Below the pieces are notes generated by a model. It was not told where the DNA came from and searched no databases. It worked only from the letters and a program-made list of their open reading frames with translations. From contig JANSWW010000005.1 of NCBI GenBank assembly GCA_024743275.1, positions 220,849-284,848 on the forward strand: 64,000 nt of DNA, read 5' to 3'. Made by a program: the position numbers and the translations under genes. Source of the DNA: Alphaproteobacteria bacterium. Lineage in GTDB: Bacteria > Pseudomonadota > Alphaproteobacteria > JANSWW01. Shown piece by piece: positions 36,030 to 47,070 of this stretch (position 1 is its first letter; each line of letters begins with the position of its first letter).

Positions 36030-37611
36030 AATAGCATCTAAAATGCGCCGCGGGCTCTCGTTCGATCTGATTGATCAGTTCGATCTCCCAACTAAGATAG
36101 GCCCGCATGGCATCCTCGACCCCGCCCTGCCGATCATAGGCCCTCAGATAGTGATCGGTCGGCGCCAGGAGGGCCCGCTCCAAGCCGAAGTCGAGGGGCT
36201 TGCCGGCCGCGCGCCATGCCGCTGTCCCACCCTTCAAAACGTAAATATCTGAATTTACGAACATTTTAAGATCAGCCGCCGCCAACCGGGCGAGCACACC
36301 GTCTTCGGAACACAGGACATAGGCGGACGCTTGGGGAAGGTTCTTCGACGCCTCCGCAAGGCGGGCCCGCTGAACATGGAGAGCACCAGGAAGGTGCCCC
36401 TTGTCCCGGAAGGCCAGGCTTGAATCGACATCGATCGCCTGGGCACCCTCGGCGACTATTCTCTCCCCAGCGTCAAGATCGAGCGCCTGAATCCCCCCAT
36501 CCAGATCGGGGATTTGCGGCCTGTGGGGCGTCCCGGCCAGGACTTCCAGATCGAAGCTCTCGTAGACATAGACGTCCCGCCAGCCCATCTGGACCAGCCA
36601 GCTCGCCGTCATCACCGCCCGGACCGCCTGGTCGTCGCACAGGACGATCCGCGCCTTCCGCACGCCGATATATTCGTCCGTCGCCTGAACGACCTGACCG
36701 CCCGCGGCCGGGATGGCGTCGGCCAGTCGGCCCGCCGCGACCTCGTCCGCATCACGGACGTCGAGCAGGAACAGGCTTCGTTCGTTGCGTTCCGCCCGGA
36801 ACCGGTCGAGCGTTTCCTTGTCGATCTTCTCGACCCGGAAGCGCTCGGCGACCTTTTCGGCCCGGCGCCGGGCCGCCTCGGCCGCCTCTCCGGCGGGTGC
36901 CGGTGCCTTGCGGGTGTTCCCGTGCTCCAGATCGAAGCCGGCGAGATGCCAGCCCATGGTCCCGTCCTTCAGGGCATAGACCTTGTTCGGCAGTCCGGCA
37001 TTGATCAGGGATTGCGCCCCGATGATCGAGCGCGTCCGACCGGCGCAATTCACCACCACCGTGGTGTTCGGGTCCGGGGCCATGGCGCCCGCCCGATAGA
37101 CCAGCTCCGCCCCCGGCGCGTCGATCCCGCCGGGGATGTTCATCTTCTCGAACTCCGACATCGGCCGGCTGTCGAGGATGACCAGGTCCTCACCGGCATC
37201 CAGCTTCGCCTTCAAATCGGATGCCTCCAGGCGCGGCGTGTCATAGGTGTGCTCGACGAACTCCCCGAAGGCCTTCGACGGCACGTTGATCCCGCTGAAG
37301 ACCTCAAAGCCGGCCGCCTCCCAGGCACCGACGCCGCCGGGCAGGACGGAGACATCGGAATATCCCCACCGCGCAAGCTTGCCGGCGGCCGTCTCGGCGA
37401 GCCCCTCGCCATCGTCCATCACGACAAGACGAACCGATTTGCGGGGTACAAGGTCGGATATCCGCATCTCGAGACGCGAGAGCGGGATATTCACCGCCAG
37501 ATAGGCGTGACGATGCCCGAAGACGCCGGCCTCCCGGACATCGATCAAGGCGATCTCCTCGTCGTCCAGCAACCGGTCCATCAACGTCTTGGCATCCAGC
37601 GACCGCGCCAT
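36025..37611 (-). CDS. Protein with four tandem rhodanese-like domains
   Basis: 528 cytoplasmic residues (no signal peptide) starting at ATG 37609-37611, just after GGGGGGAAAGGAC. Four rhodanese folds are seen in order: domain 1 (about 1-105) lacks the catalytic Cys (VVMDDGEGL); domain 2 (about 115-230) has the loop VVVNCAGRTRSIIGAQ with Cys; domain 3 (about 260-370) has RIVLCDDQAVRAVMT; domain 4 (about 385-490) has AYVLCSEDGVLARLAA. A Lys/Arg/Glu-rich helix links domains 2 and 3. The role is probably sulfane-sulfur transfer or sensing, but the non-standard loops of domains 3 and 4 make this inference. Confidence 0.87.
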   Translation of the reverse strand: MARSLDAKTLMDRLLDDEEIALIDVREAGVFGHRHAYLAVNIPLSRLEMRISDLVPRKSVRLVVMDDGEGLAETAAGKLARWGYSDVSVLPGGVGAWEAAGFEVFSGINVPSKAFGEFVEHTYDTPRLEASDLKAKLDAGEDLVILDSRPMSEFEKMNIPGGIDAPGAELVYRAGAMAPDPNTTVVVNCAGRTRSIIGAQSLINAGLPNKVYALKDGTMGWHLAGFDLEHGNTRKAPAPAGEAAEAARRRAEKVAERFRVEKIDKETLDRFRAERNERSLFLLDVRDADEVAAGRLADAIPAAGGQVVQATDEYIGVRKARIVLCDDQAVRAVMTASWLVQMGWRDVYVYESFDLEVLAGTPHRPQIPDLDGGIQALDLDAGERIVAEGAQAIDVDSSLAFRDKGHLPGALHVQRARLAEASKNLPQASAYVLCSEDGVLARLAAADLKMFVNSDIYVLKGGTAAWRAAGKPLDFGLERALLAPTDHYLRAYDRQGGVEDAMRAYLSWEIELINQIEREPAAHFRCYS

Positions 37612-37767
37612 GTCCTTTCCCCCCTCGCCCTTATAGTCCGACATCCGTGAAGACCACGGCCCATGCGGCTGCGACAAAGCCGCCATAATTCTGAAATCAC
37701 GCCTTTTTTTCGGCTCCCGGAAAGCCTATGAAAGAGCCGGACCGAAGACAATTGCAAAGGCAGTGCG

Positions 37768-38193
37768 ATGCGGAGTTTGCTTGCAGCCCTGATTCTGCTG
37801 ATCGCCGCGGCGGGACCGGCGCTCGCCCAGGACGAAGCCGAAAGCCGCGTGGTCAAGGACCCGGCCCGCCTGACCGCCGATGTCGTCTCGGTGATCCGGG
37901 AAGGCCAGGTGGCGATCCTCGAAGACAAGCTGCACCGCTATGGCCGGCGCGACCGGGCGGAAGTGGGTGTGCTTGTGTCCGGGGTGACCAGCATCCTCCA
38001 GAACCGCGTTCCGCTTTATATCGACAAGATCGCCGAAAGGCGGATCGGCAGCGCCTTTTACGAATCGATGTACGGCGCGTTCTACGGCGAGCAGACCTTC
38101 CTGTTCTTCCGCTTGACGCTGGCAAAGGTCGAGGACGGCTGGATCCTGCTGTCCTTCGCCTTCGACACCGACCCTGAAGGCTATCTCTACTGA
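37768..38193 (+). CDS. Small secreted protein, unknown
   Basis: 141 residues with a clear signal peptide (SLLAALILLIAAAGPALAQ, cleavage near ALA-QD). The mature part has a helical middle (LQNRVPLYIDKIAERRIGSA) and an aromatic C-terminus (FYGEQTFLFFRLTLAKVEDG, then WILLSFAFDTDPEGYLY). I do not know the family. AAGGCAG precedes the ATG. It converges with the epimerase gene, overlapping it by 7 nt, and is divergent from the rhodanese gene. Confidence 0.75.
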   Translation: MRSLLAALILLIAAAGPALAQDEAESRVVKDPARLTADVVSVIREGQVAILEDKLHRYGRRDRAEVGVLVSGVTSILQNRVPLYIDKIAERRIGSAFYESMYGAFYGEQTFLFFRLTLAKVEDGWILLSFAFDTDPEGYLY

Positions 38194-39170
38194 TCGGAAC
38201 CCGATCGCGAAGATCCGCCCACGCCGGCGATCGGCGATATATAGCCCGGATTGTGCTCGACCGGCGGGATGGCCCCCTGTCGGAGCGAAGAGAGGACATC
38301 CTTGAACCCCGTTTCGTAGTCGAAACCCAGCTCCCGGACGATGCGGGAGCCATCGTAGACACGGTCTATGGACGCCGGCAAACGCCAGCCCGCCTCGGAA
38401 TAGAGCCCCGCCGCACCGGGGAAACTCCGTTCGATCAACGAAGCCGCATCGGCTTTCAGAAAACCGAGATCATCCTGCGTGAAGGGCGTCGGCGCCGACA
38501 CGATATAGAGTCCGAACCCCACATCGCCCGCTTTCTCCATCGCCGCGATGTGGGCACGGGCCATATCGCGGACCGTCGCTCGGCGATGAAGGAGTTCATT
38601 GGCTTTCAGGTTCGCTCCAGGAATGTCCCGGATTGTGTCATCCTCCTCCGGAAAGAAACGCGCCGTTCGCAAAATCACCACATCCATCCCCGTATCGAGA
38701 TGACGGAGACGACACAGTCCCTCGGCAGCGAGTTTGGTGACGCCGTAGATGTTGCGCGGTGCGAGCGGGCCGGTCTGCTCGTCGATCCAGACGGCGCCGG
38801 CGTATCTCCCTTCGCGGATGGCCCGACTGATCATCAGCGATGTGGTCGAGGTGAAGACGAAGCGCACACCCGGTCTTTCGCTAGCGCACGCCAACAAGTT
38901 CAGGGTCCCACCGATGTTGACATCGATGAAGGACCGCTCGGAGAACCTCGCGATATCCGGCTTATGAAGGGCCGCGGCATGGATCACGGCGTCGAAGCGA
39001 TGCGCCGCGAAGACCTCTCCTAGAAACCCTCGGTCCGTGACACTGCCGACGATATTCGTTTCGGGACCCGGAACAAGATCGAGGCCGATCCCGTCATGTC
39101 CAGTTTCCCTGATGAGCGGCAGAAGATGACGTCCCAACCAGCCCGACGATCCGGTGACGAGGGCCTTCAT
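38187..39170 (-). CDS. NAD-dependent epimerase/dehydratase family protein
   Basis: 327-residue extended short-chain dehydrogenase. The N-terminal nucleotide-binding loop is ALVTGSSGWLGRHLLPLI, the Asp in GIGLDLV selects NAD, and the catalytic Tyr-x-x-x-Lys is NIYGVTKLAAEGL. It probably acts on a nucleotide-sugar or similar substrate, which cannot be specified. It starts 12 nt after the ABC-F gene, so it appears co-transcribed with ABC-F and the MFS gene. Confidence 0.88.
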   Translation of the reverse strand: MKALVTGSSGWLGRHLLPLIRETGHDGIGLDLVPGPETNIVGSVTDRGFLGEVFAAHRFDAVIHAAALHKPDIARFSERSFIDVNIGGTLNLLACASERPGVRFVFTSTTSLMISRAIREGRYAGAVWIDEQTGPLAPRNIYGVTKLAAEGLCRLRHLDTGMDVVILRTARFFPEEDDTIRDIPGANLKANELLHRRATVRDMARAHIAAMEKAGDVGFGLYIVSAPTPFTQDDLGFLKADAASLIERSFPGAAGLYSEAGWRLPASIDRVYDGSRIVRELGFDYETGFKDVLSSLRQGAIPPVEHNPGYISPIAGVGGSSRSGSDQ

Positions 39171-39182
39171 AACGGATATGCC

Positions 39183-41141
<1,959 letters not shown>

Positions 41142-41148
41142 GGGGGCG

Positions 41149-42366
41149 CTATACCATGTGAGGGCGGCGGGAGGCGAGTGTGACCATCACTGTGGCGAAG
41201 GCCGTCCAGATGAAACAGCCCCAAGCCAGTCCCGCCGGGCTTGCGCCGAGGTCGATGGTCCAACCGAGTACCGCCGGCGCGAGCGAGGTGGAGAAGACCG
41301 CGAAGGCGATGGTGATGCTCCGCACGCCGCCCAGATGCCGCGTGCCGTAAAGCTCCGCCCACAAGGCCCCGAGGATGGCATAGACGCTTCCGGCATTGGC
41401 GCCGGCGAAGGCCATGTAAACGAAGGCGCCCCATTGCGCCTCGACGATCGCCAGCGCCACCAGCGACGCCATCAAGGGCAGCAGGAAGAAGGGCAGCAGG
41501 CCACGGGCGCTATAGCGGTCGATCAAACCGCCGACCGAAAGCGAACACAGCACGCTGGCGACGGCATAGATGAGATAGGACCGGGCGAAGACGTCGAGGC
41601 TCCACCCCCGATACTCGACGATGAAGACCTGATGAAAGAACAGCCCGGTCACCACGAAGGCCGGTGTGAGAACCCCCGGCAGCAATATCCAGAATTTGGG
41701 ATCGCGCAGGACCTCCTTGCGGGTCCAGTGCCGCCGGTCCTCATGATGCTCGCCCTGGGACGACGGCGCCCCGTTCCGGCGCGGCGGCTCGCGCAACAGG
41801 AAGAGCAGTGTGGGCAACAGGATCAGGGCCGCGAAGCCGGCGAAACCGACCCAGGCCCATTGCCACCCCAGCGCAAACCCGATGGCGACGGCGACCACCG
41901 GCCACAACCCCTCCCCGACCGGAAAACCCAGCGAGGCGAGCGAGACCGCCTTGCCCCGGTCGAGGCTGAAACGCCTCGCCATGACCGTGGTCGCGATATG
42001 GCTCATCAGCCCCTGCCCCGCATGGCGCAGCAGGAAAACAACTCCGACCAGTAGGGCCCAATGGGGCGCCAGGGCCATGCTGAGACAGGCCACGGAGAGC
42101 AGCAAAACGACCGCCGTGACATAGCGACTCAGATCGAAACGGTCGATCAGCGCACCGGTGTAGGGCAGCAGCAGGGCGCTGCCCAAGGTGCCGAGGAGAT
42201 AGAGCGTGCCCCATTCTCCATGGGTCAGCCCGAATGTGGCGCGGATCTCGCCGCCGAACAGGGCGATGAAGAAGGTCTGCCCGAAGCTGGAGCCGAACGC
42301 GGCGAGAAAGCCGAACAGGACCCAACGGGGATGCGCGCGCACGAAACGGGCGTAGCTCAAGATCAT
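41149..42366 (-). CDS. Major facilitator superfamily transporter
   Basis: 405 residues, about 12 transmembrane helices. The start of the family is clear (RWVLFGFLAAFGSSFGQTFF), with the loop 2-3 motif ALIDRFDLSRYV and GLIDRYSARGLLPFF as its counterpart in the second half. A His-rich central loop (GEHHEDRRHWTRKE) links the halves. Probably proton-coupled. First gene of the MFS, ABC-F, epimerase operon. Substrate unknown. Confidence 0.9.
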   Translation of the reverse strand: MILSYARFVRAHPRWVLFGFLAAFGSSFGQTFFIALFGGEIRATFGLTHGEWGTLYLLGTLGSALLLPYTGALIDRFDLSRYVTAVVLLLSVACLSMALAPHWALLVGVVFLLRHAGQGLMSHIATTVMARRFSLDRGKAVSLASLGFPVGEGLWPVVAVAIGFALGWQWAWVGFAGFAALILLPTLLFLLREPPRRNGAPSSQGEHHEDRRHWTRKEVLRDPKFWILLPGVLTPAFVVTGLFFHQVFIVEYRGWSLDVFARSYLIYAVASVLCSLSVGGLIDRYSARGLLPFFLLPLMASLVALAIVEAQWGAFVYMAFAGANAGSVYAILGALWAELYGTRHLGGVRSITIAFAVFSTSLAPAVLGWTIDLGASPAGLAWGCFIWTAFATVMVTLASRRPHMV

Positions 42367-42579
42367 CGGCGCGCTTTCCGGAAAGACTGGAGGACCGGGA
42401 CAGGTTCTAAGGCATCCCAGACAGGAACTCTACGTCCAGCCCGGAAAATCCAATGCACGCCCAGGTCAAAAGGCGAGACCACATCCTATGCGGTCTCAAT
42501 ATCGACTTGTTTCCATTTCAGGAAAATCGGAAAGTTCACATCTCTTTTTTGGCCTCCCTCCAAGCGAGCGACTTCCCTA

Positions 42580-43197
42580 GTGACAGACTGGACCCGACAG
42601 CCTCCCCGCTCCGTTGTGACGCTGGACCGTGCGGAGACGATTGTTCAGACGGATGCGGGGCGCAGCCTGGTCGCCGGCTATCGTCGGATGCTCGCAGCCG
42701 CCCATCCCAGCCTTCCCGATCGCCATGCCCTGGACCTCGGCGATTTCATCGACGCGGTGCCCCATCTGGCGCTTTGCGCGATCCATATGCCGGATCAATG
42801 CGTCTATCGGATCGTCGGCGAGGAATTGAAGGCACGGATCGGCTTCAACCCGACCGGCCAAAACTACTACGACCTGGTGCCGGTGGAACGCCGACCCTTC
42901 GCCCAACGATCCATGAACATGGTTATCGAGACATCGTGTGGCTTCGTCGCCGAGATCGAGCAGACCTATTCGGACGATCGGACGAAGGCGATCGAAGCGG
43001 TCGCCCTACCGCTCGGCGGCCGAGCGGGCGACGCCGACGGCTATATCCTGTTCGCCGACCAGGAAGTCCGCACCGGCCGACCCCGAGAGACGGAAGAACG
43101 AGTCCTTCTGGGCGCCAATGTGGTGCGCCGGGACCTGATCGATCTGGGTTTCGGCGTCGACGAGAGTTTCGAGGATCTCGTCCACACCAACAGGTGA
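42580..43197 (+). CDS. PAS-domain (PAS_5-like) protein
   Basis: About 205 residues from a GTG at 42580-42582 (weak ribosome site; the start is uncertain). The region 35-175 resembles the single-PAS proteins common in Rhodospirillales: LVAGYRRMLAAAHPSLPDRH, then DAVPHLALCAIHMPDQCVYR, IVGEELKARIGFNPTGQNYY and AVALPLGGRAGDADGYILFA. These act as stand-alone sensors of unknown ligand. It is isolated, convergent with the secreted unknown at 43219-43680. Confidence 0.78.
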   Translation: MTDWTRQPPRSVVTLDRAETIVQTDAGRSLVAGYRRMLAAAHPSLPDRHALDLGDFIDAVPHLALCAIHMPDQCVYRIVGEELKARIGFNPTGQNYYDLVPVERRPFAQRSMNMVIETSCGFVAEIEQTYSDDRTKAIEAVALPLGGRAGDADGYILFADQEVRTGRPRETEERVLLGANVVRRDLIDLGFGVDESFEDLVHTNR

Positions 43198-43218
43198 TTG
43201 GTCCGAATCAGTCCGGTA

Positions 43219-43680
43219 TCAGTCCCAGATCTTCCACCAGGGTTTGTCTTCCTGAGCGTCCTCTTCCCGGGTTTCGGCCGCCTCTTCCGTGGTGTCATCT
43301 TCCGATTCGACGGTGCCGGTGGTCCCGAATTTCTCGGTGGCTCCCTCACTGGCGATCCGTTCGGCCTCGGCGAGTGTGACTTTGGCGTCCTCGATCTTGC
43401 CCTCGCCGCACTGGGCCATGCCCTGATCCATCATTTCCTGGGCCTTGGTCGCGGCCTCCTCGGTGGTGCGGCTGACCAGCAGACGGATCCGGGCGCGCAG
43501 GACAAGCACATCGGTATCGTCGCACTGCTCGATGAGCTTCTGGAAGGTCTCGTCCGCCTTGGTGCTGGCCTCGTTACCGGCCTGCTGCGCTTGGGCAAAG
43601 GCCGGCGTCGGCTGAGCGGCTCCGGCCAGCAGCGGGAGGGCGAGAAGCCCGGCCATGGCGAAACAACGCGCATTCAACAT
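43219..43680 (-). CDS. Secreted acidic protein, unknown
   Basis: 153 residues with a signal peptide (AMAGLLALPLLAGAAQPTPA, cleavage near AFA-QA). The mature part is helical with two Cys (IEQCDDTD and AQCGEGKIEDA), then a strongly acidic tail (ESEDDTTEEAAETREEDA) and a final PWWKIWD. It is on the same strand as the phoCDET-like operon and 47 nt after it, so it may be part of it. No family recognised. Confidence 0.72.
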   Translation of the reverse strand: MLNARCFAMAGLLALPLLAGAAQPTPAFAQAQQAGNEASTKADETFQKLIEQCDDTDVLVLRARIRLLVSRTTEEAATKAQEMMDQGMAQCGEGKIEDAKVTLAEAERIASEGATEKFGTTGTVESEDDTTEEAAETREEDAQEDKPWWKIWD

Positions 43681-43727
43681 CGATAACCTCCATTTTGATC
43701 GCTAAAACTTATCGGTCCGCGAAACGC

Positions 43728-45101
43728 CTATCGGGCATCGTCCATGCCGATCAGGAAGCGCCGCAGCCGGGACGAGAACGCATCCATCGCGATCACCGTG
43801 GCCAGCACGAGCAGCGCGATATAGGCGACGTTCTCGAAATCGTTGCCGGTCTGGAGCGCGCCCAGGAAGTGCAGGCCGATGCCACCCGCCCCCATGGCCC
43901 CGATGATCACGGCGCCGCGGGTGTTCGATTCGAGATAGTAGAGCGTCTGCGAGATGAAGATCGGCATGATCTGCGGGATGATCCCGTAGCGCCACCGCTG
44001 CAGGCGGCTGGCGCCGGTCGATTGGACGCCCTCCTCCTGCTTTTTGTCGGCATTCTCGATCGCCTCGGACATCAGCTTGCCCAATGTCCCGGTGTCGGTG
44101 AACGCGATCGCGAAGATCCCGGTGAACAGCCCCGGCCCGAAGGCACGCAGGAAAATGAGGCTCCAGATCAAGACGTCGATCCCGCGTAGGAAATCGAACA
44201 GGCGGCGCAAAACGAAGCGCAGGCCCTGAAGCTGTGAGACGTTCGACGCGGCCAGGAACCCCAAAGGCAGCCCGACCATCGACGCGATCAGGGTCCCGAT
44301 CAGCGCCATGAGGATCGTCTCGACCATGGCGAAGAGGACCGTACCGTGCTGCCAGAGATCGTTCTCCAGGAACTCGTTCAGGATGAACCCGGTATTGGAC
44401 ATCTCCGGATCGATCCGCTCGTCGCTGAAAGCCAGCGTCCAGACCTCGGAGAAACTATAGTCCCGGATCGGACTGTCGAAATCGAACCAGAAGAAGCGCC
44501 AGCCGATCTGATAGCGGTGGATCTCCACCTTCGACGTATAGACCTGGAGGCGTTCGTAGAGCGACGGGCGGACCTCGACCTTGGTCTCGGTGATGCGGAT
44601 CCACTCCGGCAACTGATCCTCAAGGCCGCGATAGCCTTCGACGAAGGGCGTGCCGTTCGCGTCCCGCCGGAAGACCAGATCCTCGTCGATATCGGGCCAA
44701 TTCGACATCAGCACCCGATCGCCGAAGATCGTCATCAGGCCGCCATTGTCGAAACTGACCGTGCTGCCGGTTCGCGGCGTACCCTGGGTGAACCACTCCG
44801 GCGCGTTCTTATAGATCGACCGGAAGCCGCCTTCGAAGGAGATTTCGATCTCCTCCGGCTTGTCCCAGCGCATTTCGACATGATCCTTGTTGGCATAGGT
44901 GTCGAGAATGAACAGGGACGCCCGCTCCGGGCTCCATTTCCGCGCGATGCTGGCGAGATCGAACTGGACGAAGGAAAGGCCGAGATAGAGCAGGATGCTG
45001 GCGAACACACCTGCGGTGATCATCACATGCCGGCGGGCGGCCCGGTCGCTGTCGAGCCTTTTCCGGGCAAGCGGGGTCGGTTCTAGCACGGCGACGGTCA
45101 T
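43728..45101 (-). CDS. phnE: Phosphonate/phosphate ABC transporter permease, long PhnE/PhoT form
   Basis: 457 residues, far longer than the usual 260-290 for PhnE. One TM helix (about 25-46) is followed by about 200 periplasmic residues (47-245), then the PhnE permease core (TVLFAMVETILMALIGTLIA, LPLGFLAASNVS) with the EAA-like loop TGASRLQRWRYGIIPQIMPI. Sinorhizobium PhoT also has this long form. Its ATG overlaps the stop of the upstream permease (ATGA), so the two are translated together. Confidence 0.9.
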   Translation of the reverse strand: MTVAVLEPTPLARKRLDSDRAARRHVMITAGVFASILLYLGLSFVQFDLASIARKWSPERASLFILDTYANKDHVEMRWDKPEEIEISFEGGFRSIYKNAPEWFTQGTPRTGSTVSFDNGGLMTIFGDRVLMSNWPDIDEDLVFRRDANGTPFVEGYRGLEDQLPEWIRITETKVEVRPSLYERLQVYTSKVEIHRYQIGWRFFWFDFDSPIRDYSFSEVWTLAFSDERIDPEMSNTGFILNEFLENDLWQHGTVLFAMVETILMALIGTLIASMVGLPLGFLAASNVSQLQGLRFVLRRLFDFLRGIDVLIWSLIFLRAFGPGLFTGIFAIAFTDTGTLGKLMSEAIENADKKQEEGVQSTGASRLQRWRYGIIPQIMPIFISQTLYYLESNTRGAVIIGAMGAGGIGLHFLGALQTGNDFENVAYIALLVLATVIAMDAFSSRLRRFLIGMDDAR

Positions 45102-45952
45102 TTGTTGTCTCCGATCAGCCTGCTGCGCATGTATTCGGACAGATAGTCGAGACTGGTGATCGTCAGCACCAACAGGACGATGATGGCGATGATCTCATCG
45201 CCGTAGCGCCACTGGATCATGGTGGAGAGCGCCTCCCCGATGCCGCCGGCCCCGACGAAGCCGAGGATGGTGGAGGCCCTGACGTTGATCTCCATCCGCA
45301 AAAGCCCATAGGACAGGAACAACGGCATCACCTGGGGGAAGACGGCGAAGCGGACCCGCTGGAACCAGTTGGCCCCGGCGGACTGGAGACCGTCAACGGG
45401 CTTGGTGTCGATGTTCTCGATCGCCTCGGAAAACAGCTTCCCCAGCGCGCCGGTGGTGTGGATCGAAATCGCGATCACCGCCGGCAACAGGTTCTTGCCC
45501 ATCAGATAGAGGAAGACCATCGCGATCACGAGTTCCGGGAAGGACCGGAGGAGATCGAGGATCCGGCGGACGACGCTGACCACCGCCTTGTTCCTGATCA
45601 TGTTGTGACTGGCGAAACAGGCCAGCACCATGGCGCAGACGAACCCGATGAAGGTCGAGAACAGCGCCATGTTGATGGTGGCGAGAAGCTCGGGGAAATG
45701 CTTGACCAGCAGCGGCGGGAAATTCCACCCGGCCTCCCAGGCCTCGGAAATCATGTCGACGGGATAATCGAAGAAATTCGTGATGCCGCGCTGAAAGCTG
45801 CCGGCATTGTATTCATTGGCGACCCCGATCCCGAAGATGACGACGGCGGCGGTGGCGCCGATCCCGATCAATGTGTAGATCGCCCGCTGGCGCGCCATTT
45901 TCTTGAGGTTCACCTCGAGCTGTTCGAGATGGACGGGAAGCACGGTGGACAT
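45098..45952 (-). CDS. phnE: Phosphonate/phosphate ABC transporter permease PhnE/PhoE
   Basis: 284-residue inner-membrane permease of normal length. TM1 is at about 22-42 (TLIGIGATAAVVIFGIGVAN), and the EAA-like loop is SAGANWFQRVRFAVFPQVMP. ATG 45950-45952 is chosen over a TTG two codons upstream. It forms a heterodimer with the long permease encoded next; in Sinorhizobium the corresponding pair is PhoE/PhoT. Confidence 0.92.
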   Translation of the reverse strand: MSTVLPVHLEQLEVNLKKMARQRAIYTLIGIGATAAVVIFGIGVANEYNAGSFQRGITNFFDYPVDMISEAWEAGWNFPPLLVKHFPELLATINMALFSTFIGFVCAMVLACFASHNMIRNKAVVSVVRRILDLLRSFPELVIAMVFLYLMGKNLLPAVIAISIHTTGALGKLFSEAIENIDTKPVDGLQSAGANWFQRVRFAVFPQVMPLFLSYGLLRMEINVRASTILGFVGAGGIGEALSTMIQWRYGDEIIAIIVLLVLTITSLDYLSEYMRSRLIGDNK

Positions 45953-46007
45953 GGTCAATTCCGATGATCAGTCAAATGGAGAGGCTTGAAAGGCACAAAC
46001 GAACAGG

Positions 46008-46037
46008 GGAGCCGCCGTCCCGTGGGACCGCGGCTCC
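46008..46037 (-). terminator. Strong hairpin after the binding-protein gene of the phosph(on)ate operon
   Basis: A 14-bp inverted repeat with one mismatch (46008-46021 against 46024-46037) lies 23 nt after the phnD stop and before phnE. There is no T-run. It parallels the hairpin after aapJ and probably stabilises the binding-protein mRNA or limits readthrough to the permeases. Confidence 0.65.
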
Positions 46038-46060
46038 ACCCGTCCAATCACCGGGAGGCC

Positions 46061-47017
46061 TTAGGAGCCTTTCTTGGCTTCGATCTTCGCCTTACGGGCC
46101 TTGACGACCACTTCGTAGAAGGAGTGATCGACCGGGATCCAGGCGCGGACCTTGCCGTTGGCGACGTTCTCGGAGCATTCCGGATCGTTCTTGTGGATCC
46201 ACTGCTTCATGCCGACCATGACGTCGCGGGCTTCCTGCGGCATGGCCTTTGGCATGACGATCGGGCCGTTCGGGATCAGCTTGGAGGACCAGATCTGGAC
46301 GATGTCGTCCATGTTCAGGATGCCCTTGTCGACCATCTTGCGGAGGTTGCCGGAGCTGTAGCCCTCGGCCCACTCACCGACGCCGGAGACCCAGGTCACG
46401 GCGGCGTCGACGTCACCGTTGAGAACGGCGAGAACACCGTTCTCGTGGCCGCCCATGAAGCCGGTCGACTCGAAATACTCGTCGAAGTTCAGGCCGTAGG
46501 GGGCTTCCGTCAGCTCGATCGACGGGATGAGGTAGCCGGAGGTGGAGTTCGGATCGGCGAAGCCGAGGCTCTTGCCCTTCATGTCTTCCAGGCTGCCGAT
46601 GCCGGAGTCCTTCCGGGCGACCATGACGGAGTAGTAACCGGTGTCGCCGGTCGGCTGCATCCGGGTCAGGACCGGAACGACGGCGTCCGGGTTCTCGAGA
46701 TACATGCCGGCATAACCGGACGCACCGAACCAGGTGTAGTCGAGGTTACCGCCGAGCATGGATTCCATGGTGCCGGCGTAGTCCTTGAAGGTGAACATCT
46801 TGGCCGGGACGCCATAGGCGGCCTCGACATAGTCCTGCAGGCAGGCGTTCCGCGAGAGAACGTCCTGGGCGGCTTCGTCGCCGAGGAAGCCGATGCGGAA
46901 TTCCGGCTGATATTGGGACAGGTCCATCGTCGGACCTTTGTAATCGATCGCCGAGGCCGGCGCGGCGAAAGCCAGAACGGCGGTCGCCGCGATGGCCATC
47001 ATGGTGGTGCGGAACAT
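46061..47017 (-). CDS. phnD: Phosphonate/phosphate ABC transporter, periplasmic binding protein
   Basis: 318 residues with signal peptide (MFRTTMMAIAATAVLAFAAP, cleavage near ASA-ID). The PhnD hallmarks are FRIGFLGDEAAQDVLSRNA, NLDYTWFGASGYAGM and KSLGFADPNSTSGYLIPSIE. ATG 47015-47017 (GGGAG 8 nt upstream) is chosen over an upstream codon that would give a poorer signal peptide. It binds a phosphonate, phosphite or phosphate; the exact ligand cannot be told. Confidence 0.92.
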   Translation of the reverse strand: MFRTTMMAIAATAVLAFAAPASAIDYKGPTMDLSQYQPEFRIGFLGDEAAQDVLSRNACLQDYVEAAYGVPAKMFTFKDYAGTMESMLGGNLDYTWFGASGYAGMYLENPDAVVPVLTRMQPTGDTGYYSVMVARKDSGIGSLEDMKGKSLGFADPNSTSGYLIPSIELTEAPYGLNFDEYFESTGFMGGHENGVLAVLNGDVDAAVTWVSGVGEWAEGYSSGNLRKMVDKGILNMDDIVQIWSSKLIPNGPIVMPKAMPQEARDVMVGMKQWIHKNDPECSENVANGKVRAWIPVDHSFYEVVVKARKAKIEAKKGS

Positions 47018-47070
47018 CAGTGGTCTCCCATACCTTGTTGTCGTCATGGTGTCGCGGTGGACAAGGGCGG

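Noticed and set aside
42475..42497. GAGACC...GGTCTC dyad upstream of the PAS gene
   Set aside because: Only 6-bp arms with an 11-nt spacer; such dyads are expected by chance in this length of sequence.
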